Shown piece by piece: positions 43,426 through 51,961 of a stretch of DNA of 64,000 bases. This DNA comes from Mesorhizobium sp. (GTDB lineage: Bacteria > Pseudomonadota > Alphaproteobacteria > Rhizobiales > Rhizobiaceae). The notes under the pieces are model-generated. The model was not told the DNA's origin. It worked only from the letters and a program-made list of their open reading frames with translations, and ran no database searches. Each line of letters begins with the position of its first letter. Positions within the stretch are counted from its first letter, which is position 1. Where the stretch lies: assembly GCA_004020545.1 (NCBI GenBank), contig SAQE01000019.1:1-64000 (forward strand), read 5' to 3'. Position numbers and translations under genes: made by a program.

Positions 43426-44193
43426 ATGCTGGACAGGATTGCGGAATTCTTCATCTTCGGCCTTGTGCCGCTGATGGTCGGCGTGCTTGCCGTGCCGGAG
43501 CTCACCAGTGCCGCCGAAAAGACGATTGCCGGCGAGGCGACCTATCGCGAGCGCATCGCGCTGCCGCCCGATGCGGTGCTTTCGGTCGAGCTCGTGGATG
43601 TTTCGCTGGCCGATGCGCCGGCGACGATCATCGGCCAGCGCAAGATCGTGCCGGCCGGCCAGGTGCCGATCAAATTCGAGATCAGCTTCGATCCCCAGGC
43701 GATTCTGCCGGGCAGAACCTATGCGCTGCAGGCCCGCATCACCGTCGACGACCGGCTGCTGTTTGTCACCGACACCCGCCACCAGGTCGATCCGCTGGAT
43801 GGCAAGCCTCAGACCGTCGTGCTGAAAATGGCCGCGCCCGCCGCCGAACCGGACGCCGCGGCCTTGTACGGCCAGAGCTGGCTCGTCGAATATATCGACG
43901 GCATCGGCGCGATCGCCGAGCCGCGGGCGACGTTCCGCATCAGCGAGGCCGGCAAGGCCGGCGGCAAGGGCCCGTGCAACACCTATTTCGCCACCGCCAC
44001 GGTGGCAGGGCACAGCATCGCCATCGGCGACATCGGCTCGACCCGCATGGCTTGTGCGCCGGATGTGATGGCTGAGGAGCAGGCGCTGTTCGACGCGCTG
44101 AGCAAGGCTGCTTCCTACCGGATCGACGCCGGCAAGCTCACCATCGCCGACAAGGACGGCCGCGACATCCTGCGCTTCAGCGCCGCGAGCTGA
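43426..44193 (+). CDS. YbaY-type lipoprotein-like domain fused to META (HslJ-like) domain
   Basis: 255 residues with N-terminal signal peptide (FIFGLVPLMVGVLAVPELTSA). Domain 1 (about 30-135): GEATYRERIALPPDAVLSVE and PIKFEISFDP, the YbaY/DUF306-linked fold. Domain 2 (about 145-255): META, with SWLVEYIDG, GGKGPCNTYFATATV, STRMACAP and EQALFDALSKAASYRI; the two Cys residues are those conserved in META domains. An envelope-located stress protein is probable. No lipobox is evident. Confidence 0.88.
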   Translation: MLDRIAEFFIFGLVPLMVGVLAVPELTSAAEKTIAGEATYRERIALPPDAVLSVELVDVSLADAPATIIGQRKIVPAGQVPIKFEISFDPQAILPGRTYALQARITVDDRLLFVTDTRHQVDPLDGKPQTVVLKMAAPAAEPDAAALYGQSWLVEYIDGIGAIAEPRATFRISEAGKAGGKGPCNTYFATATVAGHSIAIGDIGSTRMACAPDVMAEEQALFDALSKAASYRIDAGKLTIADKDGRDILRFSAAS

Positions 44194-44307
44194 GGCCGCG
44201 ACGACCTTTCTGGGGCGCCGATCGCGACGCGGCGTCAGCCAATATCCCGCGATCCCCCGGAATAATCTGCACTGCGGAGGCGTTACCTCTCATATGCGGG
44301 CAGGCAA

Positions 44308-44323
44308 AAGGGACATGTCCCTT
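44308..44323. promoter_or_regulatory. Perfect 16-bp palindrome upstream of an exported-protein gene
   Basis: AAGGGACATGTCCCTT is perfectly self-complementary and lies 58 bp upstream of the 89-residue gene at 44382. It could be a regulator site or part of a dispersed repeat; no -35/-10 pair was assigned. Confidence 0.4.
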
Positions 44324-44381
44324 CGTTGAAACCGCCGGACCGAATGCGCGGCTCGATCTGGCCACTCAAAGGAGACCAGAA

Positions 44382-44651
44382 ATGAAAAAGCACGCGCTCA
44401 TCCTTGCTGCCACCGGTGCGTCGCTCCTTGCCTTCGCCGGCATTGCGAAGGCGGACGATCACCTGTTCAATGCCACACTGCATGGCCTCAGCCTCGACAG
44501 CCAGCCCTACCAGACCAACAAGGCCGGCCACAGCGGCGATCTTGCGCCCGGGCAGGGCAGTCCGTTCACCGGCGAGGAGACCAAGACACCGGCCACCGAC
44601 ACGGATGCGGCAAACGATCATGCGAATGTGAAAGAGCGCCAAGCGAAATGA
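44382..44651 (+). CDS. Small exported protein (89 aa)
   Basis: 89 residues, SD AAAGGAG 7 bp ahead of ATG. Signal peptide MKKHALILAATGASLLAFAG with cleavage after AKA (about residue 24). The mature protein is hydrophilic and disordered-looking, rich in Thr, Asp and Gly (PGQGSPFTGEETKTPATD). No family is recognised. It is followed by its own terminator. Confidence 0.75.
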   Translation: MKKHALILAATGASLLAFAGIAKADDHLFNATLHGLSLDSQPYQTNKAGHSGDLAPGQGSPFTGEETKTPATDTDAANDHANVKERQAK

Positions 44652-44655
44652 CGTC

Positions 44656-44684
44656 AGCCCGCTGCGAGGAGCGGCGGGCTTTTC
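44656..44684 (+). terminator. Rho-independent terminator
   Basis: Stem AGCCCGC (44656-44662) with GCGGGCT (44674-44680), then TTTT, directly after the 89-residue gene. Confidence 0.8.
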
Positions 44685-44700
44685 GCTCCGCATGAGCCAG

Positions 44701-45543
44701 TTAGCGCGGGGCCGTTCCGGGCATCGAACAGTCGAATGTCAGGGCGCCCGGCCCCGCATAGGAAGCGAGCCTGGGTCGTGCGGGCACGCCCGCGATTTCG
44801 AGAAGCAGCTTTCGGCGGATCGCGACCTCGAACATGGCGAGATCGTCAATTCCGATCACGAATGCGTCCGGCCCGCCGATGACGCAATGTTCGTAGTATA
44901 GCGAGAGATACTGGCCTGCGAAGGATTGAAAGCCGTTGGCGTCGCTATGCGGCAGCGAAACCGGCAGGCCGTTGATGGTGATGCCCGAGCCGGTCAGCAT
45001 ATCGCGTATCGGCCCAACCGGCGGGCCGGCATTGTTTGGGCCATCGCCGGATATGTCGATCACCCGGCGCTCGCCCGCCACCTGGATGTGCGCGAACAGG
45101 CCGGCTGCCGCCAGCAGCCCACTGGAAATGGACGTACCCGTTTCCGCCATGATCGGCTTCATGGAAAGGGCATCAGCGAAACGCTTTGCATCCCCAGCAC
45201 TGCTGATAATCGTCCATGGCAGAACGACGCGTTGATACTTTGGCCCGGCCCATTCAAGGTAAGATACCGCGATCGCGCCGCGCGCCCCCGATCCTATGGC
45301 CCGTTCAAAGTCGGGGTGGCGGAATGCGCTGATATAGCCGTCGCGTTGGACGCGCTGCTCGGCGAGACTCATCGAGGAAGAGACGTCGACGGCAAGCACC
45401 AGTTCGAGGTCGACGTCGGATTTTCGGACCCCGCCGGCCGCTGTTGGCGAGCAGGGGCTGCTGACAAGGAGCGACAGGATCAAGAGACATCCTGTCGGCC
45501 TCGATCTCTTGGGCGGGGCGAGTCTGTTCTTCCAGCCTAACAT
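44701..45543 (-). CDS. VWA-like DUF1194 exported protein
   Basis: 280 residues from ATG 45543 (ATG 45552 is the alternative). A signal peptide (SRPTGCLLILSLLVSSPC) is followed by a von Willebrand A-like domain: ELVLAVDVSSSMSLAEQRVQ carries the MIDAS Asp-x-Ser-x-Ser, and GERRVIDISGDGPNNAG follows. This family (DUF1194) is widespread in rhizobia, with unknown function. The gene is convergent with the small exported protein gene. Confidence 0.85.
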   Translation of the reverse strand: MLGWKNRLAPPKRSRPTGCLLILSLLVSSPCSPTAAGGVRKSDVDLELVLAVDVSSSMSLAEQRVQRDGYISAFRHPDFERAIGSGARGAIAVSYLEWAGPKYQRVVLPWTIISSAGDAKRFADALSMKPIMAETGTSISSGLLAAAGLFAHIQVAGERRVIDISGDGPNNAGPPVGPIRDMLTGSGITINGLPVSLPHSDANGFQSFAGQYLSLYYEHCVIGGPDAFVIGIDDLAMFEVAIRRKLLLEIAGVPARPRLASYAGPGALTFDCSMPGTAPR

Positions 45544-45648
45544 TGCTGCCATCCGTCGCGGCGCGGCGCCATACGGTTTCGGCAATCGGATAAGGAATCT
45601 GCGCTGGCAGACGGATGCGCGCTTCACCCGAACGGGTGAGGGCATCAA

Positions 45649-46791
45649 TCAGGGTTTTGAAGGCACTCGCAAGCGCGACAGCAGTGCCGCGAGCTCAGCC
45701 TGGCGATGCGTTCCCGTTTTGTCGAGGATTGCCCTCAACTGGGTTCGGGCGGTTTCGTGGCCGATCGCCAATCGCTCGCTCGCCGCCTCGATCCCGCAGC
45801 CGGTGGCGAGGCTGGAAGCCAGTCGCGCTTCGGCCGGGGTCAGTTGGAAAGCATGCCGGAGCAACCACGCCGGCGGCGCCCGTTCGCTGACAGGATCAGT
45901 GAAGCAAAGCAGAAAGTCACCGCCATTGAACAGATCGTGCACGAATGACGTCATCGGCACGATCTCGGCCAGTAGCCAGAACGACCCGTCACGGGTGATG
46001 ACGGCCGGCTCGCTCCGGAGCGCTTTGTCCCGCGCACTGGAAACGGCCGCACCAATCATGCGCTGCAGGCTGGAATCGCTCTCCCGGTCGGCTGCATGGA
46101 TGCGGCCATGGCGGATCATGAGACCGGAACCGAACAGGGCATCTGCATGTGCATTGGAACGCGTCACGCCGCCGCGGCAGTCGAGCAGCGCCGCAGCGCA
46201 ATTGAACTGGTCGAGCACGGCTAATGCCGGGTCGAGCGAAACATCCCAGATCTTCTCGGCCAGACTGATGATGCGGATCAGATCCGGTGCCACGCGCAGA
46301 AAATGGTCGGCCTCGGATGTGTCAAAGGGGTCGCTCCTTGTGGCATCACGGTACATCGACAGGACCCATTTGCGTCGCCTGACCGGGAAGACAACGGCGG
46401 CCCACAACTCGCGATGCCCCGGACGGGCTATCTTCTGATAGTAGGGCAGGAGCTTTCTTTCCTCCGGCGTGGAGATTTCGTCTTCGACGGTGAAGTAGGG
46501 CGCCGGTTTCGGCAGCCGCGGCTCCCTTTCCGGATGCGGGTCGGGCGCGTCTCGGGCATTTTCGACCCAGAGCTCCGTGAATTCAGCGTGTTCCAGCGAG
46601 TCCGGGGTCGGTCTGGTTCGCTTGCGTTGATCGCTGCGGAACGGATGCGTGTTATCGTGGGTGCGGATAGCGCAACTCGTCACGCCCAGGGAATCGGCCA
46701 GGTTTTGCAAGGCCCGCGGCCACCGCCCGAATTCGAAGGCGGCGTCGTAGCAATCCTCGATCGCGGACGCGATTCCCCGGTTGGCAGCCAT
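45649..46791 (-). CDS. LuxR-type HTH regulator (orphan)
   Basis: 380 residues from ATG 46791 (ATG 46845 is possible). The C-terminal 60 residues are a LuxR-type helix-turn-helix: LTPAEARLASSLATGCGIEA, ASERLAIGHETARTQLRAIL and KTGTHRQAELAALL. The N-terminal part is a PAS/GAF-like sensor region without receiver Asp or acyl-homoserine-lactone motifs. Such proteins are common in Mesorhizobium; targets unknown. A much longer open frame upstream overlaps the fluoride riboswitch and is not coding. Confidence 0.85.
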   Translation of the reverse strand: MAANRGIASAIEDCYDAAFEFGRWPRALQNLADSLGVTSCAIRTHDNTHPFRSDQRKRTRPTPDSLEHAEFTELWVENARDAPDPHPEREPRLPKPAPYFTVEDEISTPEERKLLPYYQKIARPGHRELWAAVVFPVRRRKWVLSMYRDATRSDPFDTSEADHFLRVAPDLIRIISLAEKIWDVSLDPALAVLDQFNCAAALLDCRGGVTRSNAHADALFGSGLMIRHGRIHAADRESDSSLQRMIGAAVSSARDKALRSEPAVITRDGSFWLLAEIVPMTSFVHDLFNGGDFLLCFTDPVSERAPPAWLLRHAFQLTPAEARLASSLATGCGIEAASERLAIGHETARTQLRAILDKTGTHRQAELAALLSRLRVPSKP

Positions 46792-47004
46792 TGGACTGAC
46801 CTTCGTAATGGACGGGCTACCGCGCATCCATGTTAGCACAGGCATACGGGTGCGAAAAATCACAAGCAAACAAGGCGATGCAGCGGCGCGGCCGTAGTCA
46901 AAGTACGATGTTCTCGGGAGTGAGTTGTGAATCACGGCCTTTGTCGTTCCATTGCAATTCATGGCATCGCCGTTTCGACGCGCCTGCCAACTTCCTCCAG
47001 CCGA
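46792..47004. other. Intergenic region between regulator and riboswitch
   Basis: Part of a 418-bp gap between divergent genes. No gene, dyad or promoter was identified in this part; the remainder (47005-47138) holds the promoter and riboswitch described separately. Confidence 0.5.
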
Positions 47005-47033
47005 TTGACCGGGATGGCGGAAGCACCTAGTTT
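47005..47033 (+). promoter_or_regulatory. Promoter of the fluoride-response operon
   Basis: TTGACC (47005-47010), 17-bp spacer, TAGTTT (47028-47033). A start near 47040 would place the riboswitch aptamer at the very 5' end of the transcript. Confidence 0.6.
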
Positions 47034-47044
47034 GCCGGTGCAAA

Positions 47045-47138
47045 ATGGGGATGGGGTTCCCCCGAAAACGCCCGAGCGTTTCGTATCTGGGCCGATGACT
47101 CCTGCCAGGCGTGCTTTCGCGCGGCAGGATTTGTTTTT
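47045..47138 (+). ncRNA. Fluoride (crcB-motif) riboswitch with terminator platform
   Basis: The aptamer core is recognisable: GGGGATGGGGTTCCCCC (from 47047), then AAAACGCCC (47065-47073), a short loop, and GGGCCGATGACTCC (47089-47102), matching the GGnGATGG...CCC, AAC-GCC...GGC-GATG-CTCC arrangement of crcB RNA. Directly after it CCTGCC (47101-47106) can pair with GGCAGG (47123-47128), followed by ATTTGTTTTT, a Rho-independent terminator whose 5' arm overlaps the aptamer's end. Fluoride binding would thus prevent termination. Two crcB genes follow, which fits. Confidence 0.93.
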
Positions 47139-47209
47139 CCGCTCGCAACATGCCTGTTTTCATGAGGTGATTCCTTAAGTGGAATCGCATTTGGAAAGGT
47201 ATTGAAACG

Positions 47210-47602
47210 ATGACCCTTGCGGCTTGCGCCCTGGTCCTGGTCGGCGGTTTCCTCGGCGGCGTTTCCCGCTTCTTCCTGTCGGGCCTTATCGGCCGCAGCA
47301 TCGGCGAGACCTTTCCCTGGGGCACCCTGGTGGTCAACGTCTCCGGCGCGCTCGCCATCGGCGCTTTCGCCGGCGCGGCGCGCGCCGTCGGCGGCATCTT
47401 TTCCGCCGAACTGGTGCGCGACCTGATCGTGGTCGGCCTCTTCGGCGGCTACACGACGGTTTCGTCCTTCTGCCTGCAGACGCTGAACCTGGCGCTCGAC
47501 GGCGAGCGGCGGCTCGCCGTCTTCAACATCGTCGCTTCCTCGGCGCTTTGCGTGCTTGCGGTCGCCCTGGGCTTCCGGGCTGTCGTCTGGATGGCGGGGT
47601 AG
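47210..47602 (+). CDS. crcB: Fluoride channel CrcB/FluC, subunit 1
   Basis: 130 residues, four membrane helices. FluC motifs: GGFLGGVSRFFLSG, PWGTLVVNVSGALAIGAF, and GLFGGYTTVSSFCLQTL (the Na-site/phenylalanine-box region). Exports fluoride passively across the inner membrane. It sits 71 bp after the riboswitch terminator, and forms a pair with the next gene, suggesting a heterodimeric channel of antiparallel subunits. Confidence 0.95.
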   Translation: MTLAACALVLVGGFLGGVSRFFLSGLIGRSIGETFPWGTLVVNVSGALAIGAFAGAARAVGGIFSAELVRDLIVVGLFGGYTTVSSFCLQTLNLALDGERRLAVFNIVASSALCVLAVALGFRAVVWMAG

Positions 47603-47608
47603 GGCGTC

Positions 47609-48037
47609 ATGTCCGGAAACGACAGGCAGACGGAGTTTCGCCTCTATCTCTCGGTCGGCTGCGGCGCGGCGATCGGCTCGCTGGTGCGCTTTCTCTCAGG
47701 CTACGTCATCGTCTCGCTGCTGGGCTTGAGCGCGCTTTATGCCACTGCCTTCGTCAACGTGGTCGGCTCCTTCGTGATCATGTTCTTCGCTACGCTGACC
47801 CGGCCGGACGGGCGCCTGATGGTCGGCCCGGCCGGTCGCCAGTTCGTGACCGGAGGGTTCTGCGGCGGCCTCACCACCTTCTCGGCCATGAGCCTCGATA
47901 CCTTCATCCTGCTTTTCGAGGGCGACCTCGGCCTCGCCACGACCTATCTTGTCAGTGTGGTGGTGCTGTCGCTTGCCTCGGCCTGGCTCAGCTATCTCAT
48001 GGCGGCCAGGCTCAACCGCTTGCCGATCACCAGGTGA
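47609..48037 (+). CDS. crcB: Fluoride channel CrcB/FluC, subunit 2
   Basis: 142 residues. FluC motifs: [47 protein letters not shown]. Starts 6 bp after the first subunit. The Thr-Thr-Phe-Ser pore motif is canonical here (first subunit reads TTVSSF), so the two copies are not identical in the selectivity region. Confidence 0.95.
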   Translation: MSGNDRQTEFRLYLSVGCGAAIGSLVRFLSGYVIVSLLGLSALYATAFVNVVGSFVIMFFATLTRPDGRLMVGPAGRQFVTGGFCGGLTTFSAMSLDTFILLFEGDLGLATTYLVSVVVLSLASAWLSYLMAARLNRLPITR

Positions 48038-48052
48038 CTCAGGGAGGAGAAC

Positions 48053-48391
48053 ATGGAACTTCCCAGCCAATGCGTGCTGCTCAGGATATTCTTCGGCGAG
48101 GACGACAGGGCGGCCGACGGCATGCCGCTGCATGAGGCGATCGTCATCAAGGCGCGCGAGATCGGCATGGCGGGCGCGACCGTGCTCCGGGGACCGCTCG
48201 GCTTCGGCCGCTCGAGCGTGCTCCACACCGCCAAGATCCTGCGGCTGTCGCAGGATCTGCCTATCGTCGTCGAGATCGTCGACGCGCCGGAGAAGATCGA
48301 TGCGCTGATCCCCCAGATCAAGGCGCTGACCATGAGCTGCCTGATCACCAAGGAGAAGGTCGAGGTCATCCGCTACGGTGACGGGAATTGA
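48053..48391 (+). CDS. DUF190 family protein
   Basis: 112 residues beginning MELPSQCVLLRIFFGEDDR. The DUF190 ferredoxin-like/PII-like signature includes LHEAIVIKAREIGMAGATVL, RGPLGFG and LPIVVEIVDAPEKI. Members are often linked to crcB genes and are thought to bind a small ligand and modulate the channel; this is not proven. SD GGGAGG near 48043. Confidence 0.9.
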   Translation: MELPSQCVLLRIFFGEDDRAADGMPLHEAIVIKAREIGMAGATVLRGPLGFGRSSVLHTAKILRLSQDLPIVVEIVDAPEKIDALIPQIKALTMSCLITKEKVEVIRYGDGN

Positions 48392-48405
48392 ACTCGGCCG
48401 GCCGA

Positions 48406-48612
48406 TCAGCCATGGCGAAGACGGCGGCCGATCGTGTCTTCGTCGAAGATGCCCGCGGAAAAGAGCCTCATGGCTTCGATCGCCAGCTCGGAAGCCTCAG
48501 GGCTGCCACGGGTAATGCCCCGCTCCTCGCAGACCTGGTCATAGATGCGCTTCAACAGGACGAGATCGTCCGGATATGCAACGCCGCTTGTGGAAACATG
48601 GGCTTTGATCAT
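48406..48612 (-). CDS. Small conserved-looking hypothetical protein (68 aa)
   Basis: 68 residues from ATG 48612 (MIKAHVSTSGVAYPDDLVLL), with an SD-like GGGAGG ahead of it. Helical, with LLKRIYDQVCEERGI and ELAIEAMRLFSAGIFDEDTI. Rhizobial genomes contain similar small proteins of unknown role, but I cannot assign one. Confidence 0.7.
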   Translation of the reverse strand: MIKAHVSTSGVAYPDDLVLLKRIYDQVCEERGITRGSPEASELAIEAMRLFSAGIFDEDTIGRRLRHG

Positions 48613-48733
48613 GCTTCCCTCCCTATCTTTGGGCGGAAGCATGATGTTCGCTCACAGCCGGTGGCGCCCATTGCCACTGCCACCGATCGCTCCGATTTAG
48701 TGCAGTCGGCCTGCTCGCCCACCCCACTGCAAC

Positions 48734-48757
48734 AAAAAAGGCGGCCCGAGAGCCGCC
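48734..48757 (-). terminator. Rho-independent terminator of ndk
   Basis: On the minus strand GGCGGC, a 6-nt loop, and GCCGCC are followed by six T residues, 20 bp after the ndk stop. Confidence 0.88.
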
Positions 48758-48779
48758 TTCATTGCAAAACCGCAGCTTC

Positions 48780-49202
48780 TCAGCCGACGATCTCGGTGTC
48801 GGAGAACCAGTAGCGGATCTCCTGCGCGGCGGTTTCCGGTGCGTCCGAGCCGTGCACCGAATTCTCGCCGATCGACAGCGCATGTACCTTGCGGATGGTG
48901 CCCTCGGCGGCGTTGGCCGGGTTGGTGGCTCCCATCACTTCGCGGTTCTGGGCAATGGCGTTCTCGCCCTCCAGCACCTGCACGACGGTCGGACCCGAAG
49001 ACATGAACTCGACCAGCTCGCCGAAGAACGGACGCTCCTTGTGCACGGCGTAAAAACCTTCGGCCTCGCGGCGGCTCATCCACACGCGGCGCGATGCGAT
49101 AACGCGCAGGCCCGCGTCCTCCAGCATCTTGGTGATGGCGCCGGTCAGATTACGCTTGGTCGCATCCGGCTTGATCATGGAGAAGGTGCGTTCGATCGCC
49201 AT
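48780..49202 (-). CDS. ndk: Nucleoside diphosphate kinase
   Basis: 140 residues from ATG 49202 ([20 protein letters not shown]). The catalytic His lies in [12 protein letters not shown], and [12 protein letters not shown] and [13 protein letters not shown] are canonical. Transfers the gamma-phosphate from ATP to NDPs. The upstream open frame to 49253 is not coding. Confidence 0.97.
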   Translation of the reverse strand: MAIERTFSMIKPDATKRNLTGAITKMLEDAGLRVIASRRVWMSRREAEGFYAVHKERPFFGELVEFMSSGPTVVQVLEGENAIAQNREVMGATNPANAAEGTIRKVHALSIGENSVHGSDAPETAAQEIRYWFSDTEIVG

Positions 49203-49378
49203 TGGCTCGTCCTTGTTTTGGGAATGGAAATTGGAGTGGCGGGCTCTATACAAGTCGCTCGGCGGCTTGCCAAGGGGCGGCAGCTTCTGGCCAAGGCTGG
49301 CTCTTTGCGGGATAATTAGACGGCTGCGAGCGCGCCTCGCTCAAAGTCCCGGGCGCCGCAGCGGCGGAGCAGGAGGCG

Positions 49379-49582
49379 ATGAACCGGCCCTACCTCAGAC
49401 GCGACGACATCGCCGGCATTCTCCTCATGGCCGTGGTTCTTGCCGCGATCGTCTTCGTGCTGCTGTTCTTCCCACAGCCCGGACAAAAGAATTTCGGCTT
49501 CGGCCCGGAATGGCAATGCGCCCGCATGGAAAAGGGTGACCCGATCTGCGTCAGGCTGGTCCAGAAGGATGAGGCAAAATGA
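49379..49582 (+). CDS. Small single-span membrane protein (67 aa)
   Basis: 67 residues, SD AGGAGG immediately before ATG. One membrane segment (IAGILLMAVVLAAIVFVLLFF, about 11-31) and a short periplasmic or cytoplasmic tail containing two Cys residues (EWQCARMEKGDPICVRLVQ). No family recognised. Confidence 0.8.
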   Translation: MNRPYLRRDDIAGILLMAVVLAAIVFVLLFFPQPGQKNFGFGPEWQCARMEKGDPICVRLVQKDEAK

Positions 49583-49594
49583 CGGCAGCGGCAA

Positions 49595-49749
49595 ATCTCC
49601 CCCTCGAGGGGGAGATGGCCGCGAAGCGGCCAGAGGGGGTCGTCTCGCGTGGAGCGCCGGCCTCTTCTTTCGCCGCCTCATGGCGTCGCGGCAGTTGAGG
49701 CGACCCCCTCTGTCGCCTTCGGCGATCTCCCCTCGAGGGGGGAGATCGC
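49595..49749. repeat. Rhizobial palindromic intergenic repeat
   Basis: A 22-bp perfect palindrome centred on CTCGAG (49595-49616) and a near copy (49726-49749) flank the element; arms of about 45 bp are inverted relative to each other. It separates the small membrane gene from the convergent GST gene. Confidence 0.85.
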
Positions 49750-49754
49750 CAGCG

Positions 49755-50447
49755 TCACGCTGCGGCCGCGACCTGCCGGCCGATCGCGCCATGCAGGTCG
49801 AGGCAGCGCTCGAACCACTGGGCCACGCTATCGCTCTCGTCGAGCAGCCGGTAGGGCGAGGCGATGCGCGCCCATTGCAGCGCGCCGAAGACGATGTAAT
49901 CGGCAAACAGCGGCGAGCTCCCGCCGATGAAGGGCTGGTAGGTCAACATCGAGCGCAGCGGCTCCAGCGAAGCGCGGAAGCCTGCCAGTCCCGCATCGCG
50001 GCCCGCCACTACCTCTTCCAGCTTCTTGCCCAAGCGCTGTTCGCGATTCTCGCGGAAATACACCGCGTTCGCCTCGTCCTGCATGCCATGCAAGTCGGTA
50101 AGCGCTACGCTTGTGACGTAGGGATGGATGGTGAGCTGCGACCAGCGCTCGATGAAGCGCGCCATCGCCTTGCCGCCTTCGCCGCCAAACAGCGCCGGCC
50201 GCTCCGGATAGGCCTCGTCGAGATAGAGCGCGATGGCGAAGGAATCGGCCACCACGCGGTCGCCGTCGCGGATCACCGGCACCGTCTTCGAGACGCCGCC
50301 TTCGACCTCCGGCACTTCCAGGAAGCGCGTCGGCACCTTGGTGGCGGCGAGCCCCTTATGGGCCAGCGCCATCTTCGTCTTCCAGCAATGCGGGCTGAAC
50401 GGGCGTTGGGCGTCGTGGCCGACGAGGTCGTAGAACAGAATGGTCAT
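49755..50447 (-). CDS. Glutathione S-transferase family protein
   Basis: 230 residues starting MTILFYDLVGHDAQRPFSPHC. The N-terminal thioredoxin-like fold has FSPHCWKTKMALAHKGL, VPVIRDGDRVVADSFAIALYL, and the C-terminal helical domain has PFIGGSSPLFADYIVFGALQW. The long N-terminal loop and cis-Pro context resemble the beta-etherase-like GST class, but the substrate is unknown. Ends beside a repeat element. Confidence 0.88.
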   Translation of the reverse strand: MTILFYDLVGHDAQRPFSPHCWKTKMALAHKGLAATKVPTRFLEVPEVEGGVSKTVPVIRDGDRVVADSFAIALYLDEAYPERPALFGGEGGKAMARFIERWSQLTIHPYVTSVALTDLHGMQDEANAVYFRENREQRLGKKLEEVVAGRDAGLAGFRASLEPLRSMLTYQPFIGGSSPLFADYIVFGALQWARIASPYRLLDESDSVAQWFERCLDLHGAIGRQVAAAA

Positions 50448-50507
50448 TGGCGGGTCGGTCCCTGAGGTTTACGAAGAGCCGGGATTCGTTGCGAGCCGGA
50501 TGGAAGA

Positions 50508-51017
50508 ATGAAACAGCATTTCATGATGTTTGCAGCCTACAATCAATGGGCCAACGCGCGCATCTACGATGCCGCCGCCGATCTCAACGAAGAAGAATTC
50601 GGCCGCGATGTCGGCGCGTTCTTCGGCTCGATGCTGGGCACGCTCAACCATCTGCTCGTCACCGACCGCATCTGGATGAAGCGCTTTACCAGCGAGGGTG
50701 ATGCGCCCTCAAACCTTGCGACAATCCTCTATCGCGCCTTCCCAGGCTTGCGTTTGGCGCGCGAGGCCGAGGACAGGAGGATCGTCGACTGGGTAGGCGG
50801 CATGACCGACAAGGCGTTCACCGGACGTTTTTCTTATATGACGACCGACATGCGCACCGTCTCGCAGCGGCTGGCGCCGGCGCTCAGCCATCTTTTCAAC
50901 CACCAGACCCACCATCGCGGCCAGGCGCATATGTGCCTCACCGTGCTCGGCAGACCCTCGGTGCCGCTCGACCTGATGCTGTTCCAGCGCTCCGAGGAAG
51001 GCCGCGCCTACGCCTGA
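50508..51017 (+). CDS. DinB family protein
   Basis: 169 residues. The DinB four-helix fold motifs are visible: MMFAAYNQWANARIYDAA, GTLNHLLVTDRIWMKRF (first His) and HLFNHQTHHRGQAH (the other two metal His residues). DinB proteins are often metal-dependent thiol transferases; substrate unknown. Confidence 0.9.
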   Translation: MKQHFMMFAAYNQWANARIYDAAADLNEEEFGRDVGAFFGSMLGTLNHLLVTDRIWMKRFTSEGDAPSNLATILYRAFPGLRLAREAEDRRIVDWVGGMTDKAFTGRFSYMTTDMRTVSQRLAPALSHLFNHQTHHRGQAHMCLTVLGRPSVPLDLMLFQRSEEGRAYA

Positions 51018-51111
51018 TTGCTTGTTAACCAAGCTTGCATTGAAGCTAATATATTAGGACTTCGTTTGCGCTCGCGCTCCACAATAGGCCAGTTGCAGTG
51101 GGAGCAGTGAC

Positions 51112-51897
51112 ATGCGCATCGATTTGTCCCCCACGAGTTGGGGCAGGGTGGCGCTGGTCACCATCGCCGGCACGGCCTTCTTCATTGCCGCGGCCTTCTT
51201 TGTCGATTCCTTCAACTTTCCCTCGCTGTCGCCGGACGCGCTGCTCTGGGCAGAACTCACCGACCTGTTCCTGCCGCTCGTCCTTGGCGGCTCCTTCCTG
51301 TTCTTCCTGATGTGGAAGATGCGCCAGTTGGCGATCGCCCAGAAAGAGCTCAGCATCGTCGCCGCGACCGACAGCCTGACGGCCGTCTTCAACCGCGGCG
51401 CCTTCTCGATGTTGGTGGAAGCTTATCTCGAACAGGCGCGCGGCCATGCCGTCGCCGATACCGGCGCGCTGCTGATCGTGGACGCCGATCATTTCAAGTC
51501 GATCAACGACCGTCTCGGCCACGATTGCGGCGACCAGGCGCTGAAGCTGATCGCCAGGACGATCCAGGGCCAGCTTCACGGCGCCGACATCGTCGGGCGC
51601 ATAGGCGGCGAGGAATTCGCGGTCTTTCTTCCGGGCGCCGATGCGACGCGCTCCTTCCTGGTCGCGGAATCGATCAGGCTGGGCATCCGCGAGGCCGGGT
51701 TCGCGCCCAGCGGGCAGCCATGGCCGCTCTCGGTCAGCATCGGCGGCGTCGCCTTCAGCGGACCCACCACCTATCACCACATGTTCCAGGTCGCCGACAG
51801 GCATCTCTACAAGGCGAAGTCGAACGGGCGTGACCAGGTAAGCTTCGAAAGCCCGCGCAACGTGTTGTTGGACGACGTCTCCAGCACGTTCCATTGA
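51112..51897 (+). CDS. Membrane diguanylate cyclase (GGDEF)
   Basis: 261 residues; SD GGGAG. Two N-terminal membrane helices (VALVTIAGTAFFIAAAFFV and FLPLVLGGSFLFFLMW), then a GGDEF domain from about residue 85 with DSLTAVFNRGAF, DHFKSINDRLGHDCGDQALK, and the active-site GGEEF in RIGGEEFAVFLPG. No RxxD I-site was seen at the usual position. Makes cyclic di-GMP; input signal unknown. Confidence 0.94.
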   Translation: MRIDLSPTSWGRVALVTIAGTAFFIAAAFFVDSFNFPSLSPDALLWAELTDLFLPLVLGGSFLFFLMWKMRQLAIAQKELSIVAATDSLTAVFNRGAFSMLVEAYLEQARGHAVADTGALLIVDADHFKSINDRLGHDCGDQALKLIARTIQGQLHGADIVGRIGGEEFAVFLPGADATRSFLVAESIRLGIREAGFAPSGQPWPLSVSIGGVAFSGPTTYHHMFQVADRHLYKAKSNGRDQVSFESPRNVLLDDVSSTFH

Positions 51898-51961
51898 TAG
51901 GTTGCGCGAAAACATCCGCCTCTTTGCCGCACGTTCGCAAACCTGCACCGGCAAGGCGAGT

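Noticed and set aside
46845-47397. Upstream extension of the LuxR-type regulator through the riboswitch
   Set aside because: The extended frame crosses the fluoride aptamer, its promoter and the start of crcB; the extra residues look random, so the start was placed at 46791.
47224-48135. 303-codon plus-strand frame across both crcB genes
   Set aside because: A frame shift of the two FluC genes; the in-frame products are clear channels.
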